NCBI RefSeq assembly: GCF_022539315.1 | Contig: NC_066315.1 | Span: forward strand, 48,837,174 to 48,901,173 | Length of the DNA: 64,000 bases | Source of the DNA: Serinus canaria | Lineage: Eukaryota; Chordata; Aves; Passeriformes; Fringillidae | Reading direction: 5' to 3' | Part shown: piece by piece, positions 39,201 through 50,672 of the stretch | How positions within the stretch are numbered: the first letter of the stretch is position 1 | Layout of the letters: each line of letters opens with the position of its first letter | Notes under the pieces: generated by a model | The model's input: the letters and a program-made list of their open reading frames with translations, nothing else | Databases searched by the model: none | What the model was told of the DNA's origin: nothing | Program-made: the position numbers and the translations under genes

Positions 39201-41040
39201 AGAGTTTGTTCAATATACCTGTGAACATCTAACATCAGACCCAGTGCTCCTATCCACGGTGGTAAAATAAATCTCTTCTAAAAGTCAAGAGCAGGCTGGT
39301 GACAGAGAGCTGCTGTTTCCTGGCTCTGTGAAAGGATTTTGAGAGGCTAAATATATTTGTAGGTTTTGAAGTGGGGCAGGATCTACAGATGGGAGCTTTC
39401 ACGTGGCAATGTACCTAGGCAAAGACTGATACCCATTGTTCAGGAAACAGAGGAGAGCTGAGATAACTAGATTAAAATATACTTTTAACATTTTTCTGAA
39501 AGCACATAATTTCTATTGCTTTGTTCCTTTTTGTCTGCTTTCTACCTGCTACATTAATTCATAGTGTCTAGCCTTTGCTGCTCTCTCTCAGCCCATGGTA
39601 CCGAGGATTACCTGGTTTCTGTTTTTACCTTTTGTAGTTTTGAAATATAATCAAAGCAGAAACACTTTGTTTCAACAGCATCAACATGATTTACGCTGCA
39701 GTATTTGTCCCTCAAGATAGGTATTCAGACTCCCAAACCTCCTGCAGCCAGGCAGATCAAAAGAGGAAATGGGAAGAAGGGGGAAGGCATGAGAAAATTA
39801 AGCAATTTTGTAAGTAAATTTGGAGACAAAGAACAAAAATATATATCAAAAAAGTGTCCGATTTTATTTTTATATATATTTATATATATATACACATATA
39901 ACTTTGCAACTGCAACATTAGCAGGCAGAGTTGTTTTCTAAGCAAGACTGTTTTCAAGATTTCAGCAGAGTTTTACAACGATAATGAAAATGGCAATTAA
40001 AAAACCTATTCCATCCATATAGGAAAGACAAATAGTAAATCCTAACTTAAAAGCAAATTGGGAGTTCTTTTTTTTTTTTAATAAAAAGACAATCACATAT
40101 CCTCTCCGTTAAATAGGAAATACAGTTTAATTCTTTTCAATTATTATAAGCATATAGACACTCAAGTAAAATTCCAGCCCAGAAAAATTAAATCTTGTAT
40201 AAAATTTGCCTTCCTAGAGAAAAGATTTTCATCCAGTACATTTCCACTTGCTTCCTTTTCCTTGTGCTCTGCACTATCATCTTCATTCTCAATAGACTAT
40301 TAAATCTCGACTTCATGCTCATCAATGGTACAAGGAATCAGCTAGAATAATTTGAGGACAAAAAAATGTCAATGCACTACACTCTGATTTCTCCCCAGGG
40401 TAGCTAAACATTCACAGATTTCTTCAGTAGCTACCTCAGTCCCATAGTAACAAAATTAAAAACTAAAAAATGGTCTTCAAAGTTACAAAGTTTAGTTTAT
40501 TTCTTTTTTTTTTTTTTCTCAGCAGCAGTCTAGTCTTTGTTGCATGATTAATATAAAAGGCTTTTGGGGATATTTTTTTATTCTTCTTCTTTGTGGTGCT
40601 GATCATATTATGGTTGGTTGATTTTGGGGAGGGATGCTTGCTTTTTGGAAAAATTCTTAACATTTCCTACACACCAAGTTTCTAACCAGTCAGCCTAAGG
40701 TTTCCTCCCAAGTCGTGGTTTTTTTCTTAGTTTAAGTTCTAATGCCAAGTACTTGAAAATGTGGAAGTCGTTAGCCAGTCACACACCTTTTCTAGATATG
40801 CAGTTTGGCAAGTAAGGCATTCCTTCACTTCCATTTGAGCCATCCTCTTCTCCATATCAATTTAAAGAACAAAGGTACAGAAATCTGCTAAGCCAAGGTC
40901 TGTATTAGCAAATGCAGAGAAGAACTATATCTAAAATGAGTGAAACATAGAGAAGAAATGCAACCAGACTTCTCAGCTGCTCCTTCTTGATCAAACATAG
41001 CCAGTAACTCAGTAGCCCCCATCTGACCTGCATGGTCCTG
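33271..41040. other. Intergenic or intronic DNA, no gene seen
   Basis: About 7.8 kb with no supported gene. Simple sequence includes a TA-rich stretch near 39869-39902. Open frames of up to 133 codons (38592-38993) have no recognisable domain. Near 35040-35340 there may be a very old CR1 trace, but the match is too weak to annotate. Confidence 0.5.
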
Positions 41041-41490
41041 ATGCCTTGAGAGGCTACCTAGAACAGAGGCTGGACAGTGTTAAAGGAAAAAAGTAGGTAT
41101 TTATTAAAAAGTCCTTTGAAGGATGCACCCTGGGAAGTACAAGAGCCTGGCCGTGGCTCTAACCAAGATGGACCCCAGATGGACTCTGAGTCACAAGTTT
41201 TCACACTTTTATAAGTTTTGATCCGTTTACATATTGGGGTTAATTGTCCAATTACAGCTTCAGGTTATGAAATCACATTCTCCCAGACTGCTCTTCTCAA
41301 TTCAACATTGTTTAAAATTTTTGGGCCTGAAGCTGCAACAGTGTCCTTGGTTCTAAATTGGAAAAGGATAGCTTGGTCCAATTGAACTGCAAAGAGAACT
41401 TGCTAACACTTTATATGAAGTTCTGAGTTGTATATTAATGCATAATAGAATCTGGAAAATATGAAAGCTGAGACTTAGGGCATCATGCCT
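41041..41490 (-). mobile_element. Solo LTR, minus strand, with target-site duplication
   Basis: A 439-bp unit at 41047-41485 is bounded by TG and CA and flanked by TGCCT on both sides (41042-41046 and 41486-41490). The match extends to six bases, ATGCCT, if the final A of the unit is counted with the duplication. On the minus strand a TATA box (TATAAAA, complement of 41207-41213) is followed about 100 bases later by AATAAA (complement of 41100-41105), the order expected for U3-R. There is no internal retroviral sequence on either side, so this is a solo LTR left by recombination between two LTRs. The sequence resembles an LTR I associate with songbird ERVs; class (K-like or other) is uncertain. 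Confidence 0.85.
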
Positions 41491-44400
41491 ACTTACCCTC
41501 CAGAGTTAGAGCAGTTACTTCTGCAGCTCAACCTGTGGAGATCCATACTGCAATATTAAAAATTCAGAATCATCTTCTGAAGGAAGATTTCAAGAAAAGG
41601 GCATGGGTTGCACAGTGAAAAAGGTAAAAACAAGTGTATGATGTTCTAACTCCCATAGGCATAAATTATATCTGAAAACTAAGCTAAAGTAATCTTGCAG
41701 CAGTAAAATCAGGGGTAAAAAATTAGGAATTATCCATATAAAACCTTTGCTCCCTTATACCCATTCTATAGTTCCATGATCACATGTCATTTTCCTGTCA
41801 CAGTAATGGATTCATACAAAACCCCTGTTCAGCCCCCAGACATGAATCTCCTATTTTGCAATTTTTGGGTATTTAGTTTCATAACCCAGGTAAGGCTTCT
41901 TTATCACACTGCTTGCTCGCAATCACATTTACATTGCCAGGCTGGAGGTGCGTTAGGGTCAACAGTTCAGCACACCTACATAAAGGAAGCATGCTTACAT
42001 ATAGTGCTACTTGGAGCAGCCATATGGGAGTCAAAGTGTTTGACTTTAAATGCATGAAATATTGACATGCTTTGCTCCTCCAGCACCTGCTGCTGACTGA
42101 GCTATGTACAAGCAGGGCCACAGGAGTTACCCTCTCAAGAGTAAGTAATGCATGATGACAACTCAGCAGTCGCCAGCCAAAGAAAGGAGTGAGACGAGCA
42201 AGGGGACTAAGAAGGACAATTACTTCAGCCAGAAAAATAAGAGGAAAAAAAAAAAAAGGAAGACATTCAAAACTCGTTTTTTGGGCCCCACAAAAGCACA
42301 ATTGCCTTTTTTTTTGAGCTCTGGGAGTTACACTTGCAGAATTTGTAAATTCATTGATGAAACCGAAGATATTGGGGACGAGAGGGGAGGGAGGGTGTGG
42401 AGGAAGGAACAACAGGAAAGGGATGATACCGTGCTCACCCATTCCCAACAGCATTAATCACAGAACTTTCCTGAATAAACACTTCTACCTGAATTCCTTG
42501 TACTATATTTCACAATAAGGTATTTAGGAGCCTATGTCATTCCTATTTTTTTCTACCTAACATTGCTTCTACTCGTCTAATTTATAGCACAGTGCTTGAT
42601 GAATTAAGCAAACAGCAGACTAAAAATTTAAAAAGTACTAAGTTTGAGTACTGAAACACACACAAACAAACTAGTTTATACAGATGTTTCATCAATTTTC
42701 ACATATTCCCTCTGAATATTCCCTCATACCCTATCTGAATTCCTGGCCTAACAAAGACATTTATTCTTTTTAAAATTATATATATTTACTGTGACTTGGA
42801 AGTAATATATTCTTCACAAGGTTTTGAAAGCAACATTTGCTTCTCATTCCCATGGCTCACACTTCATTGTACTGGCAGGAAGTCAAGACTCACAAAGCAG
42901 CCTCCTGTCTAATCAAAATTAATATACAGTAATAATTGGAAGGGCACTGGAACAAAACACTGAATAGTGCCAATAAGTAGCAAACATCACACTGAGTGCA
43001 ACGTGTATGTTTTAGAAAGGGCTGGGGAATGCAGCTTTACTCTCTGTGTCAGAGCAGCAGGCTTTTTTTCTGAACAGGAGCGAGAGAAATGGCTGTAATG
43101 CCTGTCCTTCCATGGCAGACTGCTGACTCACAGGAGAGGCAGGCAGCAAACACATATGGGGGGCCTGGGGCAGTGAGAAAATGCAAAACTCCGTGTGCAT
43201 GTGAGCGTGCATCTGAGCGTGCATGTGTAATGAAGTGCTCTAAGGAATAAAACTAGAATAGTTGTCTTCTGCTTTAAGGATTGGTTGAACTATTTTTTGC
43301 ATGTAAGACATACACTAGAAGAACAGCTCCCAACACTGAGCAGCTGTGTCTCTCCAAAGGGGAAAGGTCAAAGTCCAGCTGAAGATGTGATCCATGACAG
43401 AAGAGGTGTAGCCAAAGCCAGTGGTACCACCAGTGTGCGTCAGCTTTGATCTTGAGGAACTTCTACCCACAGCTTTAATAAAGAATTAGCAACCTTGACT
43501 GAAAAAGAAAAAAAGGCTCTTCTCCTGATTGCTGAAAAGATCGGAAAGGTGCCTCCAAGTTTCCAATAGGCTACATCCCAAATGACTTAGTGTTTTACAT
43601 TGACCCAACTTTGTAAGGAAGCTTATGAAAATATCCTGATCACTGATCCTTCTCAAGGGTGTAAGAGTCCTCTCAGGATGCTAATGATGTAACAGAATTT
43701 TATTAAAAGTGAGAGAATTAATGCAGTGGTAACTGCTACTCAGGTGAAACATTCCTCGATGAAAAAGGACAAACAAACAAAAAAAAAAAAAAAACCAAGA
43801 TGGAGACTATTAATAAAACATGCCACTCTCTATGAAGGTGCCAAACCTGCTTTGTTTTGTTTTGCTTGCTTGCTTTTTATTTTCCCAGAAAAATTAAATG
43901 AGCTATTTTGAACTTCTGGATAGAGACCTAGAAAACATTTCAAGAGTTGATTAATCAAACAGACCAGTCAGTTCGATAGTCTGTATCAAATAAATCACTT
44001 CAGCAAACCTTGGAAAGTCACCAATGAGACATTTGCACCAAGCACAAGGCTGCAATGCACAGCTGTGGGTTTGGGAGCAGGACAGATGAAGGAACAAAAC
44101 CTGATGACATAGAAATTAATATAGCAATGTGCATGAAGTACAGTTGTCCATTTTCTTACATGTGTTTTCATTAAAAGTGTCAAATTATTCAGAGGTCTCT
44201 CCAGAAAAAGAAAAATTGAATGAACAAACATACACACACAAACAAAATAAACAACCAACCAAAAAAAAAAAAAGCAAAAAAAACCCCAAAAAACCAAAAA
44301 AACCCCCAACAAACCACAGTAATTTATAGCCAAACCTGCTGACAAGCAGTTGGTACTTCTATTTCAAAATGCTTAAAAATCATTGATAAATGTTTTATCC

Positions 44401-44996
44401 ATTAAATATCACTTTATCTACTTAAAATGCACAAAACCAGAGGCAGATTTTTAGTGGGACCTTGCAACTCCTATCAGATGAAGATGTGCTTATTCATTAC
44501 TAAACCACATGTATCCACCAGCACTGAAGAGTAACAAGTCTAACAACACACAAGGAGTCTAAAACCATGCAACTAGTCTAACAACACAGCACTTCAAGAT
44601 GTCAGCTTCAAGATATATCAGCTCTTATTGCCAAAATAACACTGAGGTTTTAGCAGTGTGTCTTTAATCAAACTGTGCTCATGTAATCATGTGATACACT
44701 GCATACATGCACTGTCTCTTTTCTCCCTTTGTCACTGACTTTGGAACCCCTGAACCTCTATGTTTAATAAAGCAGTCATTGTCTCAAAGATACTGAGTTT
44801 CTTCACACTTTTTGAAAACAAGCAAGCAGATAAATGATAAGCATTATTACAACCCTTCCCAAGGAAAGACTGAAGAGTGAGCACAACTTATTCTCCACTG
44901 GAGAATTCTCACAAGGAAGAATACAAATCACCTAGCACCAGGAACTGCAAGTTCACTTTCTGTTAAACTAGAGAGATTCTCCAATCACAACCCAAG
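41491..44996. other. Intergenic or intronic DNA, no gene seen
   Basis: No gene. Low-complexity items: a GTGAGCGTGCAT-like repeat near 43193-43228, a poly-A near 43779-43793, an A/C-rich tract at 44222-44320, and a repeated 'AGTCTAACAACACA' motif near 44535-44590. The 191-codon minus-strand frame at 41879-42454 has no recognisable domain and uses low-complexity stretches; I do not call it a gene. Confidence 0.5.
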
Positions 44997-45042
44997 AATT
45001 TCTTATGGATTTCCTTTCCAAAAAGGAAATCCATAAGAAATT
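44997..45042. repeat. Perfect 21-bp inverted repeat with 4-nt loop
   Basis: The left arm 44997-45017 and right arm 45022-45042 are exact reverse complements over 21 bp, separated by CCAA (45018-45021). One mismatch outward (44996/45043) the next base also pairs. The arms are not low-complexity. I know of no annotated element of this form. It could be a template-switch (fold-back) mutation, a hairpin-forming RNA, or an assembly artefact. Confidence 0.9.
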
Positions 45043-46002
45043 TTACTTTCTTAGTTTGCTTTCTCAGCAAAAATTTTATTTCCAGGTAGCACAGCTCTTG
45101 TTGAGCAAGTATACTCATAATTGTGAAAGAACTTCTCAACATGCCCATCATTTTTCCACCTACCCACCAAAATCCCTCAGCTCTCAGCCGGGCTTCTGAA
45201 TTTTCAACCACTATGTACATGCTGATCATCTCAGGAAAAGAAAAGAAAAAAAGAAAAGAAAAATAAAAGAAAACAAACTGTCCTGTTTTGAAATCACTTG
45301 CCACAGGATACTCTCAAATAGCAAAAAACTTCCAAACTATTATTTTGTCTGAGTGATAACAGGAACATGTTGGTAGCAGCCTGTGAAGTCAAGCAAATGG
45401 GCTGATCCCTCTCAATGTTATTCTCAACAAAATTAGCAATTTATTTCAGTTATAATGAACCGTCTTCAGTTAAAGCTGCTGCATTTGTTTCCAGGGAGAT
45501 TTCACTATATGGGTGGGTACAAAGCATGCAAAGGAACATTTTTTGACCCATTGTGTGGCAAAAAAAGATTAAAATCCAAAATGAAAAGGGGGTTGTTTGG
45601 TTTTAATTTTATTTTAAACTATATTCCTAGAGCAATTTGATTTTATATTTCAAATTTTGCCAAATGTTTTCCATTGATTAATTTTGCTCTCCAAACCAAG
45701 ATTTTGTGGTCTCTTAAAGTAAAGGTTTTAAATTACAGAATCTGGTTGCAATATTAGCTATGGAAGGGCTAGTTTAATAATATTATTACACTAATTAGTT
45801 TTTAACCTTTAGCTAATTGCTTTCAGTTATCCATTAATTCAAGTTCTGATTAACTAACAGATGTTCCACCGCAACAAAAATTATTATTAGCTCTTATGTG
45901 TTCAAATGTTAAATGCAAACTCTAAGTCAGACTGCAGCTATTTGCAAACCTCACTTACATAAAAAGTTACATTTTTATTCTCCATTTCTCTTTCTCTCTC
46001 AG
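45043..46002. other. Intergenic or intronic DNA, no gene seen
   Basis: AT-rich sequence without a supported gene. An A/G-rich patch occurs near 45236-45272. The last 30 bases form the pyrimidine tract of the candidate exon described next. Confidence 0.5.
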
Positions 46003-46062
46003 AACATTCAAGCCGTTTTGGCAATGGCAAAACTCCCAAAGATACTGCAGCTAACGCAGCGG
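46003..46062 (+). other. Candidate 60-nt internal (cassette) exon
   Basis: A strong acceptor (pyrimidine-rich tract ending CTTTCTCTCTCAG at 46002) is followed exactly 60 bases later by a good donor, CGG|GTAAGA at 46062/46063. Sixty is a multiple of three, and two of the three forward frames are open across it; phase 0 would encode 20 residues beginning NIQAV and ending LTQR. The stretch keeps CpG sites (GCCG, ACGC, AGCG) that are scarce around it. The peptide is not recognisable and no partner exon is identified here, so this could be part of a long non-coding RNA, a minor exon of a gene outside the window, or chance. Confidence 0.3.
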
Positions 46063-49000
46063 GTAAGACCATGGCTGGTATGTAGAGTACATGATCCACT
46101 GAATGTCAGAAAAATGTGTCTGGAACACACAAAAGGCACCTCCTTCCTTTCCAGGGGCTTTGCGTGACTTAATCAGGACCAAAGATCCAACATGGCAGGG
46201 AAGAAATGAAGGTTACAGGTAAGGCTCTATCTCACAGTCAACTCTGATAATCATTCAGTTACATTATAATGTGATCTAGTCATACTGAAACAAGTTTTGT
46301 GCAATAGCTGTATCTCCTCTTTAAATATTCTCAATTTAATAATAAATGAGGGGTGGTAGAAGATGTAGGGCATGTACCAATTACAGCAGCAACAAGTAGG
46401 TTTAGGCACTGCAACTGCAAGGAAAAACATACTACTCAGTTCTCAATTACCGTTCTAATTAAAACAATATAAGTGAATACAACAGGGCATGATGCACTAA
46501 TTAAATTACTTGCATGCTATGTTGTCCTCAAGCAAATACACTATTATTGTTCATAAATAATTAGGATTTAATAATATTTTGAAGGATTAGGAAGACTTTT
46601 AGATGAGCCTCATTACACTTAATGAGGGCACTGTGTAAGGGACAGTGCTCTCCAAATTAGTACTGTTCCACAGCACTGACAATTCTGGAAAAAAGCATAA
46701 CCCCAACCTAAATATGCCTTCATGTACAAACACACCCCCACAAAAATATCCCATTTTAAAGTCAAAACATTTAGCCCTCTATCACAGAATTTTGATTCCA
46801 GTTCTGTAGGCCAGAGAGGCATTGTTCGTATTTAGGCATTTTCACTTAAAATTGAAACTTAATTATTTATTAAAACAAAGTTACAAAACAAAACAAAAGT
46901 TTTAAAATTTGGGTTAGATCAAGAGCTCCTAGAGGGAAAAAGAGTTTGGTTTATTTTTCCCTATTTAATAATTAACTACTCTTTCAGTTTTGAATTTCTA
47001 AAAGAAATATCCAATTTTCCTTTCAGATTGTTTCAATTAGTTCTCACAACTTTCTCCCAGCTCAGCTAAGTCCATTGAAATGCCATAAGCCAGGATAAAA
47101 AGATGCCTACTAGAACGAGACGGAAACTTCAGGACACAGCTATAATATCAGAGCCCAAAGACTGTTTTTTAATAGATTTGCTGTGTCACAATAAACTTGT
47201 TCATTTGTTTTTAGGAAATATTCTTCTTATATGAGATAAAATAAAATGTTGGAATATATATTAGTATATCAGCAATACTTCTAGCTTCAGCAAGAGCAGC
47301 ATTTTGAATTCAACATTTTACCTCTCTTTCAAATCCCATATCCTGGGAGATTTAAAAACTCCTGTGTTTGTTTGGGAAACAGTAACATTTTCATGATGGC
47401 CTTCAAATTCAATCTTAACAGCCACAAGAGCTTTGGAAACTTTGGTGAAGGAACAGAATAGGAAGGTCTGGACAAGTTTAATGGTTCACAGTTGTTCAGA
47501 GAGGCATTTCATTTCTCTGCTAGGCTTCCTCTCCACTTTTCAGGATTCCAGAAGGAGATGAGGAGACAAGGCTGCAAGGATCCACACTTCATCTCACTTG
47601 CTGTACTCCCATTGCTATGTCCAGCTGGTTCCACAGCCAGGTGTTAAGATGAACTTGATCAATATATGGAACTGACATTTTGGATAAATGCTGCCCAAAG
47701 GTCTGTCTCCAGACCTTTACAGAGCTAAAAATTCTACTCATTACTTTGCCTCATTATTTTTGTCCATGGTTGTGACTATGCAAGAACTATCTCTTCCAAG
47801 TTTCTATTTTTATAGGTGCAGGAAAGCATTTGCAAGCTCAGGCTGATTGCTAGAACAATTGAGTTCATCCAGGTCAAATATAAACAAATACTAAATCCAA
47901 TGGTGGTTTTATTTCATGCTAAAATATGAAAAAAAAAAGGTCTATTATAGGAATAGGCCTCTGTGTAGAAAAAATATTTGCATAGTGGCACTTATAAGTG
48001 TAACAGTATATGACTCTTGGAATTCAGTCTGTGCCTGCCCCTAGAAATGTGAAACCTAAAGCAGGTAACAAAACTTACATCCAAAACAAACAGCATAAGA
48101 AGATAAAGATCTAATCTCTGAGAAGAGCATGATGCTCTTTCATAATTTTAATCAGAAGTAATTTTATGGAGGCTTAAAAGACACTCACAGGCTTCCTGGA
48201 AAATATGTTTTAAAACTGATTCCAGACTGTGTTTTTTGGAGAAGAAAAAACCAAACAAACAGCTCAGATATTCCAACTTCAGATACATCCATCCTCCTGA
48301 GAATCAAAACACAAGGTGCTCACAGGTAATTCAATTAATGGTGCAGGAGACTGGGAGAAAAACACAAGTTGAATTTTTCCCAGAATCTGAGCAACAAAAG
48401 GTAATCTTCTCACAGAAAGAGAGAAGACCAGGGCCTTCTCGCTGTTAAAAAAGAATTCCTTATGAAATTCAGGAAGGGCAACTGAAATCCAACATCACAA
48501 TAGCCTAAATTTTCAAGGCAATTAGGGATTAAATTTCCTAAGAGTGAATAAAACAAATATACTCAATTTGAAGAACAAAGATATCAAAATAACTGGGAAT
48601 TTTTAACATAAAGGTAAATTTAACATAAAAGAAAAAAAGTGTAGTCCAAATTTACTTTCTGTTGGTGAGATTTAAACTGGAATGCTTGAGCACTGGGAAA
48701 GAATTAAAATACATGCAGAAGACAAAAAAGCATAGGAAATGCAGGGAGCACAAATCAACTGTACTCTTACAAAGATGTCACAGAACTTCCAAGATGAGAT
48801 TGGAAAGATGAAGCCATGATAAAAATGCTATGCTGAGAAAACACCCACATAATCTCTACTGTAATCGGAGCATGATGGCAGGAAACAGTATGCATCTATT
48901 GCAGGTAAATATTTTTTTCACCATGAAAGAGGAAATGAAGTGATATTTAGCAAAACTAGCCAAAGAAAGTCCAAATACCTTTGAATGATGTGTTCAAAAT

Positions 49001-49703
49001 GTTTACTGAAGAAAATAAAAACAAACAATAGAGAAGACAAACCCACTCAACTTCCTTGATCCCCTCCTGTCTGCCCCTTACTCGTCTTCATTTATTTCAC
49101 AGTTTGTTCCCATGGGGTTGGTCACATTCCTCATGACCCTTTTCACATTGCAAAAGAATATTTATATCAATTTTGTATTTACATTTATTCTTCATCTTTA
49201 TTAATGCATTTAGGTCAAGAAAGACATATTGTGACTATTTTTTTGATTTATTATAACATTTTTATTTGTAAGATAAATTTTTTATTCAGGAAATTAAAGC
49301 CAACCTCAGAAAGGGAAAACCAACATCTCACACCAGTTACAATGAGGGGGCAAATGACAAATTATAGTTCTAATGTCAAGGATCTCTATCCAGAGCTGAG
49401 TGAAACATTGAGCAAGAACCACAGATTCATTTCTGTTTGATGCCTACTGGGTCATTAAACAAAGGAGAAATTTGGCAGCTACATATGATGAACTCTGGCA
49501 ATTCACACAGCAAGAAAGTGTCCACCTCTGTCCCCTACTCATCTGTCAAACTGCCCTGTGTGCAGCTTCTGTTTCCAAAGGGAGTTTTGTTGAAAATTCC
49601 TCCTTTCCTCACAGATACCTAGATAGCCCCTTTTAGGATCTTTACAAGGCACTGAGTTTTCTCCATTTCAAAGGGAAAGAAATAAAGGAAAATCTTGCTT
49701 ATC
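46063..49703. other. Intergenic or intronic DNA, no gene seen
   Basis: Unique-looking AT-rich flank of the provirus. No gene, RNA or clear repeat family identified. Confidence 0.55.
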
Positions 49704-49707
49704 AACC
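49704..49707. other. Target-site duplication, left copy
   Basis: AACC immediately before the TG of the 5' LTR. It matches AACC at 56746-56749 immediately after the CA of the 3' LTR. Four-base duplications are usual for gammaretroviral integrases. Confidence 0.75.
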
Positions 49708-50073
49708 TGATAGTGGCGCCCTGGAAAATGCTAAGATAAACTCTGAAATGTTAAACCTTGTGTTTTACCTGCATAAGTAGTATAATTGCTAGCTGAAATG
49801 ATTGTTTAGGAATTAAAATAATTCTTGTATAATCATAAGAAGAACAATGAGAAACTGTATGTTCCTAGTCTCAGGTGGCCATGCTTGGCTGAAATCTATG
49901 TATACTATAGAACAATGTAAGTTTAATAATTAACATGAAAGCTATATCACAATAGAATATAAAAGCATATCCATCCTGAACCTATGTCGGAGCCAGATTT
50001 GGGTCTGTACCCCTGACGCCCAGAGCTCTGCAGATAAGCATTTCTCATGATTATGTGTTCCTGAACGCTAAAA
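49708..50073 (+). repeat. 5' LTR of the provirus
   Basis: 366 bp, beginning TGATAGTGGC and ending GCTAAAA, where the 3' LTR has GCTAACA; the terminal CA has mutated here. U3 carries a TATA box (TATAAAA) at 49958-49964. Compared with the 3' LTR it lacks 15 bases between 50029 and 50030, and those bases contain the AATAAA signal. There are 11 single-base differences from the 3' LTR. U5 ends four bases before the primer-binding site. Confidence 0.96.
49958..49964 (+). promoter_or_regulatory. TATA box of 5' LTR
   Basis: TATAAAA in the U3 region. It lies about 75 bases before the point where the AATAAA signal should be, the usual U3-R arrangement. It is conserved in the 3' LTR at 56615-56621. Transcription would start about 25-30 bases downstream. 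Confidence 0.75.
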
Positions 50074-50077
50074 TTTT

Positions 50078-50095
50078 TGGCGACCCAGATGGGAC
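50078..50095 (+). other. Primer-binding site, probably tRNA-Arg
   Basis: TGGCGACCCAGATGGGAC starts four bases after the LTR. Its reverse complement ends in CCA and agrees over 18 bases with the 3' end of a vertebrate arginine tRNA (CCG isoacceptor) as I remember it. That it is a primer-binding site is secure from its position; the tRNA identity is from memory and should be checked. Arginine priming is used by several class I ERV groups. Confidence 0.8.
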
Positions 50096-50208
50096 CCTGT
50101 GAGTGCTGCTTGGCGAGTTCGTGACTCAATCACGCTCCAGCCGGCACTGAGGGATTCTTGGGGAGCCCATCGGCCGCGACTGCCTCTGCTGCTCACAGCG
50201 TCCCTGGG

Positions 50209-50220
50209 AGAGAGGTAAGG
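50209..50220 (+). promoter_or_regulatory. Candidate major splice donor in leader
   Basis: GAG|GTAAGG with the cut after 50214, in a GC- and CpG-rich leader (50130-50215) between the primer-binding site and gag. It would be the donor for spliced env mRNA. The match to the donor consensus is strong; usage is inferred. Confidence 0.6.
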
Positions 50221-50386
50221 TGCTTTTATTTTGATTTGGGTGCCTGCCAGTAAGACGCAGCGAAAGCTACGCTTGGTTGGGCTAAGGAATTCCTGTGGTA
50301 TTGCCTAGGCACTGTTCCGTAAGACAATCTTGAAGGCGTTGCTGATTCGGCTTTGGTATTTTTGGTTGGAGAAGCTCAAAGGAATT

Positions 50387-50672
50387 TTGGGCAGCAATGC
50401 CTCTATTCCACAAACTTCTCCTTTGGGGTGCTTAATAGCACATTGGAAACAGGGTAATTTTGGGGAAGAAGTACGTAAAGCTAAGTTGATTAATTACTGT
50501 AATACATGGTGGCCAGAATGTGTCTTGGAGAATGGCGAAAAATAGCCAAAATATGGGACTTTGTAATACAACAGTATTTCACAGTTAATGTCATTTTGTA
50601 AGCAAGAAAGAAAAAAATGGAAATAGAAGAAAAAAAAAGAAAAAGAAAAAGCAAGAGAAAAAAAAACCAACA
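50387..50672 (+). pseudogene. gag: gag, matrix segment (broken)
   Basis: The matrix (MA) domain assembles virions at the membrane. The frame 50330-50545 has no ATG. The likely original start is the TTG at 50387, because the codons after it give G-S-N-A-S, the G-x-x-x-S pattern of N-myristoylated Gag N-termini; that start is inferred. Next come 'SIPQTSPLGCLIAHWK' and 'INYCNTWWPEC', a typical class I matrix layout. A TAG at 50543-50545 ends the frame, and the following A-rich stretch (50607-50667) would encode the lysine-rich end of matrix in a shifted frame. Identity of the matrix domain is good; it is not translatable as it stands. Confidence 0.82.

Noticed and set aside
41879..42454. Minus-strand 191-codon open frame
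   Set aside because: Long for the region, but composition is driven by A/G-rich stretches on the other strand, with no known domain and no splice support.
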